A DNA stretch of 64,000 nt, from contig JADJCH010000026.1 in assembly GCA_016703325.1 (NCBI GenBank), positions 6,990 to 70,989 on the forward strand, read 5' to 3'. A program made the translations under genes and the position numbers. Shown here piece after piece: positions 1-8,719 of the stretch (position 1 is the first letter of the stretch; every line of letters begins with the position of its first letter). Source of the DNA: Burkholderiales bacterium (GTDB lineage: Bacteria; Pseudomonadota; Gammaproteobacteria; Burkholderiales; Burkholderiaceae_C). The notes beneath the pieces were generated by a model. That model was not told the DNA's origin, searched no databases, and saw only the letters and a program-made list of their open reading frames with translations.

Positions 1-1137
1 GATGTCGGCGATGGTGCTGTCCTCGGTCTCGCCCGAGCGGTGGCTGATCACGGCGGTGTAGTTGGCGCGCTTGGCCATTTCGACGGCGGCGAAGGTCTCG
101 CTCAGGGTGCCGATCTGGTTGATCTTGATGAGGATCGAGTTGGCGATGCCCTTGTCGATGCCTTCCTTCAGGATCTTGGTGTTGGTCACGAACAGGTCGT
201 CACCCACCAGCTGAACCTTCTTGCCCAGGCGGTCGGTCAGGTGCTTCCAGCCCGCCCAGTCGCCTTCGTGCATGCCGTCTTCGATCGAGATGATCGGGTA
301 CTTGTCCACCCAGGTGGCGAGCATGTCGGTCCAGGCCTCGGCGGTCAGCGACAGGTTGCCTTCGCCGGCCAGCACGTACTTGCCGTCGTGGTAGAACTCG
401 CTGGCCGCGCAGTCCAGGCCCAGGGCGATCTGGTCACCGGCGCGGTAGCCGGCCATGTCGATGGCCTGCAGGATCATCTGGATCGCCGCTTCGTGGCTGT
501 CCACGCTGGGGGCGAAGCCGCCTTCGTCACCGACTGCGGTGCTGATGTGCTTGTCGTGCAGGATCTTCTTGAGCGCGTGGAAGGTCTCGGCACCCCAGCG
601 CAGGGCCTCGCGCAGGCTCGGCGCGCCCACGGGGATGATCATCATTTCCTGGAGGTCCAGGCTGTTGTTGGCGTGCGCCCCGCCGTTGATGACGTTCATC
701 ATCGGCACGGGCAGCTGCACCGCACCCATGCCGCCGAAGTAGCGGTACAGCGGCAGGCCGGACTCTTCGGCGGCGGCGCGCGCCACCGCCATGGAGACGG
801 CCAGCATCGCGTTGGCACCCAGGCGGCCCTTGTTGTCGGTGCCGTCCAGGTCGATCAGGGTCTTGTCCAGGAAGCTCTGCTCGCTGGCGTCCAGGCCCAG
901 CACGGCTTCGCTGATCTCGGTGTTGATGTTCTGCACCGCCTTGAGCACCCCCTTGCCGAGGTAGCGGCTCTTGTCGCCGTCGCGCAGCTCGATGGCCTCG
1001 CGGCTGCCGGTGGAGGCGCCGCTGGGCACGGCCGCACGGCCCATGGTGCCGCTTTCCAGCAGCACGTCGCATTCAACGGTGGGATTGCCGCGGCTGTCGA
1101 GAACTTCGCGGCCGACGATGTCGACGATGGCGCTCAT
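1..1137 (-). CDS. eno: enolase, 3' end outside the window
   Basis: Cytosolic glycolytic enzyme converting 2-phosphoglycerate to phosphoenolpyruvate; also an RNA degradosome partner in some bacteria. 379 codons are visible, starting MSAIVDIVGREVLDSRG at the ATG read from 1137. Recognisable enolase motifs follow in order: SGASTG, GDEGGF, the metal-binding SIEDGM and VGDDLF, the catalytic-lysine segment KINQIGT, and SHRSGETED. The family is about 430 residues, so roughly 50 C-terminal residues lie beyond base 1. It is the last gene of a pyrG-kdsA-eno order typical of proteobacteria, 118 bp after kdsA. Confidence 0.98.
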   Translation of the reverse strand, partial: MSAIVDIVGREVLDSRGNPTVECDVLLESGTMGRAAVPSGASTGSREAIELRDGDKSRYLGKGVLKAVQNINTEISEAVLGLDASEQSFLDKTLIDLDGTDNKGRLGANAMLAVSMAVARAAAEESGLPLYRYFGGMGAVQLPVPMMNVINGGAHANNSLDLQEMMIIPVGAPSLREALRWGAETFHALKKILHDKHISTAVGDEGGFAPSVDSHEAAIQMILQAIDMAGYRAGDQIALGLDCAASEFYHDGKYVLAGEGNLSLTAEAWTDMLATWVDKYPIISIEDGMHEGDWAGWKHLTDRLGKKVQLVGDDLFVTNTKILKEGIDKGIANSILIKINQIGTLSETFAAVEMAKRANYTAVISHRSGETEDSTIADI

Positions 1138-1255
1138 CTTGGGGGACTCCTGTGGTCAAAAATTCGTCGCGCGCATGGTGCCGCAAAGACGGTGGGGCGC
1201 GCGGGCCCGGCCGTCGGGGCGCAGCGTCACCCGTGCAAATTTGGGCAGCGCTTGA

Positions 1256-2113
1256 TCAGCATGAAAAGTCGTTCTCCAGCAGGGGTTGCTGCTTGACCAC
1301 ACGGTCCAGCGCCACCAGCTGCTCCAGCAGCGCGCGCATGTGCTTCAGCGGCACCGCGTTGGGTCCATCGGACCAAGCCTTGGCCGGCTCCGGGTGGGTT
1401 TCCATGAACAGCCCCGCCACGCCAGCGGCGACACCGGCACGGGCCAGCACCGGCACCATCTCGCGGGCACCGCCACTCACGTTGCCCAGGCCGCCGGGCT
1501 TCTGCACCGAGTGGGTGACGTCGAACACCACCGGCGCGCCGGACTTGCGCATCTCGGCCAGGCTGGTCATGTCGGCCACCAGGTTGTTGTAGCCGAAGCT
1601 CACGCCGCGCTCGCAGGCCAGGAAGCGGTCTTCGGACAGGCCGGCTTCCTTCGCGGCGGCGCGGGCCTTGTCGATGACGTTCTTCATGTCCCAGGGCGCC
1701 AGGAACTGGCCCTTCTTGATGTTCACCGGACGGCCGGACATCGCCACCGCGCGGATGAAATCGGTCTGGCGACACAGAAAGGCGGGCGTCTGCAGCACGT
1801 CGACGACGCTGGCGACCTCGGCCACCTGGGCCTCGTCGTGCACGTCGGTGATCACCGGCAGGCCAGTCTGGCGGCGCACCTCGTCGAGGATCGTCAGCCC
1901 CGCCTCGATGCCCACGCCGCGCTGGCTGCTGCCCGACGAACGGTTGGCCTTGTCGAAGGAGCCCTTGTAGATCAGCGGGATGCCCAGCGCGGTGCAGGTT
2001 TCCTTCAGTTGCCCGGCGACATCCAGCGACATCTCCAGCCCTTCGATCGAGCAGGTGCCGGCGATCAGGAAAAACGGCCGGTCCAGGCCGACCTCAAAGC
2101 CGCAGAGATTCAT
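1256..2113 (-). CDS. kdsA: 3-deoxy-8-phosphooctulonate synthase
   Basis: Condenses phosphoenolpyruvate with arabinose 5-phosphate to KDO 8-phosphate, a step towards the lipopolysaccharide core sugar KDO. The product is 285 residues, the usual family length, with the N-terminal LIAGTCSIEG strand, the DVLQTPAFLCRQTDF segment and the FDVTHSVQKPG region of the TIM barrel. The frame stays open upstream, but the start is placed at 2113 because MNLCGFEVGLDRPFF matches the family N terminus and this ATG overlaps the pyrG stop codon by four bases (ATGA), which suggests translational coupling. Confidence 0.97.
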   Translation of the reverse strand: MNLCGFEVGLDRPFFLIAGTCSIEGLEMSLDVAGQLKETCTALGIPLIYKGSFDKANRSSGSSQRGVGIEAGLTILDEVRRQTGLPVITDVHDEAQVAEVASVVDVLQTPAFLCRQTDFIRAVAMSGRPVNIKKGQFLAPWDMKNVIDKARAAAKEAGLSEDRFLACERGVSFGYNNLVADMTSLAEMRKSGAPVVFDVTHSVQKPGGLGNVSGGAREMVPVLARAGVAAGVAGLFMETHPEPAKAWSDGPNAVPLKHMRALLEQLVALDRVVKQQPLLENDFSC

Positions 2114-3789
2114 GCCGTTGCCTTTCCTGTCGCCTTGGCGGCAGCCTGATGCTTCAGTGCCGCGTCGATGTACCCGATGAACAGCGGGTGGCCGTCCCAG
2201 GGGGTGGACTTGAACTCGGGGTGGAACTGCACGCCGACGAACCAGGGGTGCACCTCGCACGGGAGCTCGATCATCTCGGTGAGCTTTTCGCGCTGGGTGA
2301 TGGCCGAGATCACCAGGCCGGCCTTCTGCAGGCGTTCCAGGTACTTCTCGTTGGCCTCGTAGCGGTGGCGGTGGCGCTCGGTGACCACGTCGCCGTAGAT
2401 GCCGTGGGCGATCGTGCCGGGCTTGACGTCCGAGCTCTGCGCGCCCAGGCGCATCGTGCCGCCCAGGTCGGAGTTGGCGTCGCGCTTCTGGATCGAGCCA
2501 TCGGCGTCCTGCCACTCGTCGATCAGGGCGATCACCGGGTGCGGGCCGTGGGGCTCGAACTCGGTGGAGTTGGCACCTTCCAGCCCGGCCATGTGGCGGG
2601 CGTACTCGATGGTGGCCACCTGCATGCCCAGGCAGATGCCCAGGTAGGGGATGCGCTGCTCGCGGGCGTACTGCGCCGCCAGGATCTTGCCCTCGATGCC
2701 GCGCTTGCCGAAGCCGCCAGGCACCAGGATGGCGTCGAACTTCGCGAGCTGCCCGACCGTCTCGGTCGTGAGCGTCTCGGAGTCGACGTACTCGATGTTG
2801 ACCTTGACGTGGTGGTGGATGCCGGCGTGGCGCAGCGCCTCATTGAGCGACTTGTACGAGTCCGACAGCTCGGTGTACTTGCCGGCCATCGCAATCGTCA
2901 CCTCGCCCTTGGGGTGCTCCACCTCGCCCACCAGGCGGTCCCAGCGCTTCAGGTTGGCGGGCTTGGTGAACAGCTGCAGCTTCATGCAGACCAGCTCGTC
3001 CAGGCCCTGCTCGTGCAGCATGCGCGGCACCTTGTAGATCGAGTCGGCATCCCACACCGAGATCACGCCATGCATCGCCACGTTGGTGAACAGGCTGATC
3101 TTCTCGCGCTCTTCGTCAGGGATCGGACGGTCGGCACGGCAGAGCAGCACATCGGGCTGGATGCCGATCTCGCGCATCTTCTGCACCGTGTGCTGTGTCG
3201 GCTTGGTCTTGAGCTCGCCGGCCGCCGCGATCCAGGGCACGTAGGTCAGGTGCACGAAGGCGGCGTTGTTGGGGCCGAGTTTGAGCGCCATCTGCCGCAC
3301 CGCCTCCAGGAAGGGCAGCGACTCGATGTCGCCCACGGTGCCGCCGATCTCGCAGATCGCCACGTCCACCGGCTCCTGGGTGCTGTCGGGCAGCAGGCCG
3401 GCGCCGCGTTTGACGAACTCCTGGATCTCGTTGGTGACGTGCGGGATCACCTGCACCGTCTTGCCGAGGTAGTCGCCGCGGCGCTCCTTCTCCAGCACCG
3501 TCTTGTAGATCTGGCCGCTGGTGAAGTTGTTCGACCGTTTCATCCTTGTCGTGATGAAACGCTCGTAGTGGCCCAGGTCCAGGTCGGTCTCGGCACCATC
3601 GTCGGTGACGAAGACCTCGCCGTGCTGGAAGGGCGACATCGTGCCCGGATCCACGTTCAGGTACGGGTCGAGCTTGATCAGTGTGACCTTCAAGCCCCGC
3701 GATTCCAGGATCGCGGCCAGCGAGGCCGCGGCGATGCCCTTGCCGAGTGAGGACACCACGCCGCCGGTGACAAAAACGAACTTGGTCAT
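2110..3789 (-). CDS. pyrG: CTP synthase
   Basis: Makes CTP from UTP using ATP and glutamine, the last step of pyrimidine nucleotide synthesis. The 559-residue length fits the family. The N-terminal synthetase domain begins KFVFVTGGVVSSLGKGI (P-loop). The C-terminal class I glutaminase domain has the nucleophile in LGICLGMQ and the catalytic His in GVQFHPEF. It is the first gene of the pyrG-kdsA-eno operon. The C terminus ends in a short Ala/Lys-rich tail overlapping the kdsA start. Confidence 0.98.
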   Translation of the reverse strand: MTKFVFVTGGVVSSLGKGIAAASLAAILESRGLKVTLIKLDPYLNVDPGTMSPFQHGEVFVTDDGAETDLDLGHYERFITTRMKRSNNFTSGQIYKTVLEKERRGDYLGKTVQVIPHVTNEIQEFVKRGAGLLPDSTQEPVDVAICEIGGTVGDIESLPFLEAVRQMALKLGPNNAAFVHLTYVPWIAAAGELKTKPTQHTVQKMREIGIQPDVLLCRADRPIPDEEREKISLFTNVAMHGVISVWDADSIYKVPRMLHEQGLDELVCMKLQLFTKPANLKRWDRLVGEVEHPKGEVTIAMAGKYTELSDSYKSLNEALRHAGIHHHVKVNIEYVDSETLTTETVGQLAKFDAILVPGGFGKRGIEGKILAAQYAREQRIPYLGICLGMQVATIEYARHMAGLEGANSTEFEPHGPHPVIALIDEWQDADGSIQKRDANSDLGGTMRLGAQSSDVKPGTIAHGIYGDVVTERHRHRYEANEKYLERLQKAGLVISAITQREKLTEMIELPCEVHPWFVGVQFHPEFKSTPWDGHPLFIGYIDAALKHQAAAKATGKATA

Positions 3790-3905
3790 GTGCAGCGGCC
3801 CTCCCTTGGGGCGCCGCGCGACAGGTGCCGGCAGCGGCGGACAGGAGGGCCGTGGTGGTAAAGCGAGATTATAGAAGCCGGGGCCAAGGTGGGTCGCCTT
3901 GCCGG

Positions 3906-5288
3906 CTACTCACCGTCCTCCAGGTTCCTGAGTTTGCGGTACAGCGTACGAACACTGACGCCCAGTTCGGCCGCCAGCGCCTGGCGGCTGCCCCGGTGGC
4001 GCGACAGGGCCTGGCGCAGTGCATCCAGTTCCGCCTGCCTGAGCAGCCCGTTGCGTGCCAACGCGGCGGACCCGCCGGGAGTCTCGGGCGACGCTGTGGA
4101 TGCCAGAGAGGGTTCACAAGCGGGTGCGGGCACACGGCGGGCGCCCAAGGCCAGCGCCTGTTCAATCTGCAGCAGATCGATCCGATGGCCGTCGCACAGC
4201 AGCAGGGCGCGCTCCAGCACATTGCGCAGTTCGCGGATGTTGCCCGGGAAATCGTACTGGGCCAGGCGGGCCAGGGCGGCTTCGGACAGCTGCAGGCTGC
4301 GCCGGGGGGACAGGCGTGCCAGCAGCGAAGCCGCCAGCAGGGCGATGTCGCTGCGCCGCTCGCGCAGCGCCGGCAACGGGATCGGGAAGGTGCCCAGGCG
4401 GTGAAACAGATCTTCGCGAAACCGCCCTTCGGCCACCATGCCGTGCAGGTCCCGGTGGGTGGCCGACACCACCCGCAGGTCGGCACGGCGCAGCTCGGTG
4501 CTGCCCACGCGGCGGTAGGTGCCGCTCTCCAGCAGGCGCAGCAGCTTCACCTGCATGGACAGCGGGATGTCGCCCACCTCGTCGAGGAAGAGCGTGCCGC
4601 CGCTGGCGGCCTCCACCAGCCCGGCCTTGGCCGCATGCGCACCGGTGAAGGCACCGCGTTCATGGCCGAACAGCTCGCTCTCGAACAGGGTTTCGGGCAG
4701 GCTGGCGCAGTCCACCACCACCAGTGGCCGGTCGGCGCGGGCGCTGGCCTCGTGCACCGCGCGGGCCACCAGCTCCTTGCCGGTACCGGATTCGCCCAGC
4801 AGCAGCACGCTGGCTTCCGAGGGGCCGACGCGGGCCACCAACTCCAGCATGGCCTGGAAGGGGGCTGCCCGACCGATCAGCCCGTCGGCTGCCGGCACGC
4901 CCTGGGCCACCCGCAGCGGCTCCATCTTCTCAATGAACCAGCTCATCTCCCCGGCCGCATCGCGCAGCGGCACCAGCTCGATGTTGACGTAGGCCTCTCC
5001 CTCGGGTGTGTGGTGCAGGTGCAGCACACGCTCACGCCGCCCGCTGCGCCGCGATCGCGCCAGCGGGCAGCTCTCTCCGGCCTCGTCGCAGGGCACGTCG
5101 ATGTGGTGGGACACCGCATAGCAGGTGCGCCCCACCACCGGTGTGCCGGTGCCGAACTGCTGCCGGTAGGCTGTATTGGCCGCGATGATGCGGTAGTTGA
5201 GGTCGAACAGGATGTGCGGCTCGGACAGGCCTTCCAGGTAGGACACCAGCTCGGGGAAGGGGGTGTTCGCGGGTGGGGGAGTGGACAT
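3906..5288 (-). CDS. PAS-type sigma-54-dependent transcriptional activator
   Basis: Predicted enhancer-binding protein of 460 residues. Residues about 20-125 form a PAS-like sensor with clustered cysteines (Cys56, Cys67, Cys74 in CYAVSHHIDVPCDEAGESC), suggesting a redox, metal or sulfur signal. Residues about 135-370 are the AAA+ domain with Walker A GESGTGKE, the sigma-54 contact loop GAFTGA and GGTLFLDE. The C terminus is a Fis-type helix-turn-helix (SRQALAAELGVSVRTLYRKL). Start chosen at the ATG at 5288 (MSTPPP); the frame stays open much further upstream, but that stretch overlaps opposite-strand genes. It diverges from the 5565 unit, and three sigma-54-like promoters lie within 8 kb, so those units are its probable targets. 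The ligand is unknown. Confidence 0.93.
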   Translation of the reverse strand: MSTPPPANTPFPELVSYLEGLSEPHILFDLNYRIIAANTAYRQQFGTGTPVVGRTCYAVSHHIDVPCDEAGESCPLARSRRSGRRERVLHLHHTPEGEAYVNIELVPLRDAAGEMSWFIEKMEPLRVAQGVPAADGLIGRAAPFQAMLELVARVGPSEASVLLLGESGTGKELVARAVHEASARADRPLVVVDCASLPETLFESELFGHERGAFTGAHAAKAGLVEAASGGTLFLDEVGDIPLSMQVKLLRLLESGTYRRVGSTELRRADLRVVSATHRDLHGMVAEGRFREDLFHRLGTFPIPLPALRERRSDIALLAASLLARLSPRRSLQLSEAALARLAQYDFPGNIRELRNVLERALLLCDGHRIDLLQIEQALALGARRVPAPACEPSLASTASPETPGGSAALARNGLLRQAELDALRQALSRHRGSRQALAAELGVSVRTLYRKLRNLEDGE

Positions 5289-5322
5289 TCGGGCGACCTG
5301 TCTACGTCGGTTCCGGATGCTG

Positions 5323-5352
5323 ACAGAACTGGCGCAATGTGCCAAGTGTGAC
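5323..5352 (+). promoter_or_regulatory. candidate activator-binding element upstream of unit 1
   Basis: A 30-bp element identical at 20 of 30 aligned positions to 12742-12771 (shared blocks ACAG, TGGCGC, TG.CA, TGTG). It contains the near-palindrome TGGCGCA-A-TGTGCCA. It starts 119 bp upstream of the promoter-like motif at 5442; the copy at 12742 starts 117 bp upstream of its own. This is a normal distance for an enhancer-binding protein site. Confidence 0.55.
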
Positions 5353-5441
5353 TGGATTGAATCACCGGTGCAGGCCTTCTGGAGCCGTCGGCGCTCCCGA
5401 GGCGCCAGGGATCGGGCGGCATCCCGGACGCTGGGGATCAC

Positions 5442-5459
5442 TGGCACGCGATTTGATAC
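5442..5459 (+). promoter_or_regulatory. sigma-54-like (24/12) promoter of unit 1
   Basis: TGGCACG-N4-TTGATAC, with GG and the second dinucleotide exactly 12 bases apart as in sigma-54 promoters. The -12 dinucleotide is GA rather than the near-invariant GC. The same motif occurs at 8583 and 12859. The next gene starts at 5565. Confidence 0.6.
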
Positions 5460-5564
5460 GGTCAAGGGCATGCGCTGGTTCGATCTGAAGCCAGGCGCTC
5501 GTCCCATGCCGTTTCCACCTCCAACAACCCGCCAGCGAACCGGCCCCGTCCGGCGTCCGTCACC

Positions 5565-5954
5565 ATGAAGCAACTTCACTTTCAGCAGAAATACCCCATC
5601 ACCGTGGTCGACATCGCCAAGACCGAGACCCCCTTTGGCAGCGTGCAGGCCATTGCAGACTGGCTGCGCGAGCGCATCATCCAGACGCCGCGGGTGCAGT
5701 ACATCGGAACTTTCGACCACTTCGCGCACACCCGGGCGATCGGCGGCGAGATTGCGCCGGAGATCCAGGCGGCCACCAACGTGATCTTCTGCTTCGGCCA
5801 TGCACTGCCCAACGCCGAGGTACTGGCGGTGCGTCCGCGTTCGATCGGCATTGCCGACCTGGGTGACCACTTCGTCGTCAGCTTCATGGACGCGCCCATG
5901 AAGCCGGCCAACGATGCGATGCTGTCCTGGGCGCTGGCCCTGCGCAACGCCTGA
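5565..5954 (+). CDS. DUF6858-like cytosolic protein
   Basis: A 129-residue protein without signal peptide or membrane segment, resembling a small conserved family I associate with DUF6858; function unknown. Conserved-looking features are the TETPFGSVQAIADWLRERI helix, YIGTFDHFAHTRAIGGEI and the ATNVIFCFGHALPN segment with one Cys and one His. It is the first gene of a unit that continues into a BASS transporter 28 bp downstream. The sigma-54-like promoter at 5442 implies co-regulation with the octaheme cytochrome unit. The family name is from memory and moderately sure; the coding status is firm. Confidence 0.8.
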   Translation: MKQLHFQQKYPITVVDIAKTETPFGSVQAIADWLRERIIQTPRVQYIGTFDHFAHTRAIGGEIAPEIQAATNVIFCFGHALPNAEVLAVRPRSIGIADLGDHFVVSFMDAPMKPANDAMLSWALALRNA

Positions 5955-5982
5955 TCCGCCCTCACGCACCCGGGAGACCGCC

Positions 5983-7020
5983 ATGTGGAACGCCTTGATG
6001 TGGGCACAGAAGAACCTGGTCTGGAGCATTCCGGCCGCGATGCTGGCCGGGCTGCTGTTCGGCGTGGCCGCCGATCCCGCCTTCCTGCGCGCGGCCATCC
6101 TCCCGCTGACCTTCCTGATGGTCTACCCGATGATGGTCTCGCTGGACCTGCGCCAACTGCTGGGACGGGGCGGAAGCGGCCTGCAGGCCACCACGCTGGC
6201 GATCAACTTCGCACTGCTGCCGGCCATCGGCTACGGGGCCGGCCTGCTGTTTTTCCCCGAGCAGCCGATGCTGCGTCTGGCGCTGCTGCTGACCGCGCTG
6301 CTGCCCACCTCGGGCATGACGATCTCCTGGACCGGCTTTGCCAAGGGCAACGTGCCCGCGGCGGTGAAGATGACCGTGCTCGGCCTGGTGGCCGGCTCGC
6401 TGCTCGCGCCGCTGTACCTGAAGGGGCTGCTCGGTGCGGTGGTGGAGATCCCGGTGCTGCAGGTGTTCGCGCAGATCGCGCTGATCGTCTTCCTGCCGCT
6501 GGCGCTGGGTCACCTCACGCGGCGGCGCCTGGTGGCGCGCCATGGCGAGGCGGCGTTCAAGCAGCGCCTGGCGCCGCGTTTCCCGCCCTTCTCCACGCTG
6601 GGCGTGCTGGGCATCGTGTTCGTGTCGATGGCGCTGAAGTCGCGCGACCTGCTGGCCCAGCCGGCCATGCTGCCCGGCCTGCTGCTGCCGCTGCTCGCGG
6701 TGTACGCGCTGAACTTTGCGCTCAGCACGCTGATCGGCAAGGTCTTCTTCCGCCGCGGCGATGCCATTGCGCTGGTCTACGGCACGGTGATGCGCAACCT
6801 CTCGATCGCGCTGGCGATCGCCATGGGGGTGTTCGGCGCCCGGGGTGCCGAGGCGGCGCTGCTGATCGCGCTGGCCTACATTGTCCAGGTGCAGGCCGCG
6901 GCCTGGTACGTGCGGCTCACCGACCGACTGTTCGGCCCGCCGCCGGCCGTGGCCCCGGACAGGGAATGTTCCTCACCCCCGGAATCGAGCCGATCGACCC
7001 GTTCGACCTCCACCGCCTGA
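5983..7020 (+). CDS. bile acid:sodium symporter (BASS)/ACR3-type transporter
   Basis: Integral membrane protein of 345 residues with about nine or ten hydrophobic segments and the conserved mid-region LLPTSGMTISWTGFAKGN of the BASS superfamily, which includes bile-acid symporters and ACR3 arsenite exporters. The substrate cannot be read from sequence; arsenic genes are absent nearby, and the sulfur/redox context suggests an organic or sulfur-containing anion. Start taken at MWNALMWAQKN (ATG 5983) behind a GGGAG ribosome site. It follows the DUF6858-like gene and precedes an exported protein gene by 8 bp, so the three are probably one transcript. Confidence 0.88.
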   Translation: MWNALMWAQKNLVWSIPAAMLAGLLFGVAADPAFLRAAILPLTFLMVYPMMVSLDLRQLLGRGGSGLQATTLAINFALLPAIGYGAGLLFFPEQPMLRLALLLTALLPTSGMTISWTGFAKGNVPAAVKMTVLGLVAGSLLAPLYLKGLLGAVVEIPVLQVFAQIALIVFLPLALGHLTRRRLVARHGEAAFKQRLAPRFPPFSTLGVLGIVFVSMALKSRDLLAQPAMLPGLLLPLLAVYALNFALSTLIGKVFFRRGDAIALVYGTVMRNLSIALAIAMGVFGARGAEAALLIALAYIVQVQAAAWYVRLTDRLFGPPPAVAPDRECSSPPESSRSTRSTSTA

Positions 7021-7028
7021 AGCCAACC

Positions 7029-7511
7029 ATGCGCGCGCATTTCTCCACTCTGGTCTGGGCCCTGATGCTGACTCTGGTGCTGCCCCTGATGGTCCAGGCC
7101 GCCCCGGTCGAGGCCGGCCAGCCGCTGCCCGAACTTCGGCTTGAGGACCAGCACGGCCAGCCCTGGCGCATCGAGGCCGAAACCCGACTGGTGATCTTTG
7201 CTGCCGGGCGCCCGGCCTCGAACCGGGTGCAGTCGGTGCTGGGCACGCAGCCGAAGGACTTCCTGGCCAGCCGGCAGGCGGTCTACCTGGCCGACATGAG
7301 CCGCATGCCGGGCCTGATCACCCGCACCTTCGCTCTGCCGGCGCTGCGCGAGCAGCCCTTTCGCATCGGCGTTTCGCTGAACGAGACACATCTGGCCGAC
7401 TGGCCCCGGCAGGCCGAAGCGGTGACGCTGATCCACCTGGACCAGGGCCGCGTGCAGCGCATCGAGTTTGCCGGCAGCGAGGCCGAGCTGCAACGCGCCC
7501 TTGGACTGTGA
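7029..7511 (+). CDS. exported thioredoxin-fold-like protein
   Basis: 160-residue protein with a signal peptide (hydrophobic segment around residues 6-24 ending ...VQAAP). The mature part begins EAGQPLPELRLEDQHGQPWRI, the opening typical of periplasmic thioredoxin-like/AhpC-type folds, but there is no CXXC, so a thiol-disulfide reaction is unlikely; the YtfJ-type periplasmic family is one comparison. The stop overlaps the following GTG start (GTGA). Function not assigned. Confidence 0.75.
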   Translation: MRAHFSTLVWALMLTLVLPLMVQAAPVEAGQPLPELRLEDQHGQPWRIEAETRLVIFAAGRPASNRVQSVLGTQPKDFLASRQAVYLADMSRMPGLITRTFALPALREQPFRIGVSLNETHLADWPRQAEAVTLIHLDQGRVQRIEFAGSEAELQRALGL

Positions 7512-8473
7512 CGAAGGCCGAAGGGCAGGCCGCAGGCGGCGATCTGCGGACGGGTCCCATGGCTCGCCTCGGCCGTCTTGCACTTCGGCTCTTTCACCAC
7601 GCGATTCTGCGCGGGCTGCGGGCTGCCCACGAGCCGCACGACCCGCGGCCGCTGCTCCTGCAACAGGCGCCTGCCGGTGCCGCGCTGCAGGCGGTGCGGC
7701 TGCCGGGCCCCGGCGGCAAGGCCCTGGCTGCCTGGTGGCTGCGCCCCGCGCCGGCAGCCGGTCGGAAGACGTTCCCGGTGGCCCTGCTGATGCACGGCTG
7801 GGGCTCCAACGCCTCGGCGATGCTGCCGCTGGTCGGCCCGCTGCTGCGTGCCGGGTTGGGCGTGCTGCTGCTCGATGCCCGCGGGCATGGCTGCAGCGAT
7901 GCGGTGGACTTCACCTCGATGCCGCGTTTTGCCGAGGACATCGGCGCCGGCGTGGCCTGGTTGCGCGCTCAGATCGGCGTGGACGGCGCCCGGCTGGTGC
8001 TGGTCGGCCATTCGGTCGGCGCGGCGGCGGCCCTGCTGTACACCGCTCGCCTGGTGGGTCCCGGCGAGCCTCCGCGGGCAGTGATCAGCCTGTCTGCCTT
8101 CGCCCACCCGCAGGAGGTGATGCGGCGCTGGCTGGCGGCCCGGCGCATCCCCCATGTGCCGATCGGCCGCGCGGTGCTGCGCCATGTGCAGCGGGTCATC
8201 GGCACGGACTTCGACGCCATCGCGCCGCTGCGTACGGTGGCCGGGTTGTCGGCCGCACTGCTGCTGGTGCACGGCCGGGACGACGATACGGTGCCCTTCG
8301 ACGACGCGCTGCGCCTGCAGGCCGCGGCGCCGCCCGGTGCGCAGCTGCTGGGGGTGCCGGGCGACCACGACCTGCGCGAGGCCCTGGTAGACCATGAGGC
8401 GCAGCTGCTCGGCTTCCTGGCGGAAGCGCTGCGTGACCGTGTGCAGGTCACCGAGGGCTCTGCCAGAGACTGA
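7508..8473 (+). CDS. alpha/beta hydrolase
   Basis: About 321 residues. The alpha/beta-hydrolase features are the oxyanion-region MHGWGSNA, LLDARGHGCSD, the nucleophile elbow GHSVGAAAA, the acid-region LLLVHGRDDDTVP, and a late His in PGDHDLREAL. It is probably a serine esterase or acyl hydrolase; the substrate is unknown. The GTG at 7508 overlaps the upstream stop by four bases and is preferred; the ATG at 7559 is an alternative. It closes the first sigma-54-like unit. Confidence 0.88.
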   Translation: MTKAEGQAAGGDLRTGPMARLGRLALRLFHHAILRGLRAAHEPHDPRPLLLQQAPAGAALQAVRLPGPGGKALAAWWLRPAPAAGRKTFPVALLMHGWGSNASAMLPLVGPLLRAGLGVLLLDARGHGCSDAVDFTSMPRFAEDIGAGVAWLRAQIGVDGARLVLVGHSVGAAAALLYTARLVGPGEPPRAVISLSAFAHPQEVMRRWLAARRIPHVPIGRAVLRHVQRVIGTDFDAIAPLRTVAGLSAALLLVHGRDDDTVPFDDALRLQAAAPPGAQLLGVPGDHDLREALVDHEAQLLGFLAEALRDRVQVTEGSARD

Positions 8474-8582
8474 CGGATCTGGCAAGCCGAAGCTGCCGTC
8501 CTCGTCAGGCGGGGTGGCTGGGCCGGCTGGCGCTGAGCCTGTTTCCCTCTGCTTCCTGCTGGGGCGCCCGTGGGGTCATCGC

Positions 8583-8600
8583 TGGCACGGCTCTTGATAC
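8583..8600 (+). promoter_or_regulatory. sigma-54-like promoter of the octaheme cytochrome unit
   Basis: TGGCACG-N4-TTGATAC, the same motif as at 5442 and 12859. It sits 120 bp upstream of the chosen ATG of the cytochrome gene. This also argues against the longer frame beginning at 8570. Only a weak half-match to the shared upstream element is seen (ACGG-N3-TGGC at 8473-8483, 110 bp upstream). Confidence 0.6.
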
Positions 8601-8719
8601 AAAGGTGGGTATCGGTCCTGGAGTCGGGTCAGCCGGCCTGCTCCCCATCTCTCTTCCTTGCCTGCCGGTGTGGCGCGACAGCGTCCGGCTCCAGGTCACC
8701 GTCCTTCCAGGAGACAAAC

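Noticed and set aside
2149..3750. 533-codon plus-strand open frame opposite pyrG
   Set aside because: pyrG on the other strand is full length with all active-site motifs.
8570..8719. Extending the octaheme cytochrome N terminus to 8570
   Set aside because: This would place the start upstream of the sigma-54-like promoter; ATG 8720 has a good ribosome site and a sensible export signal.
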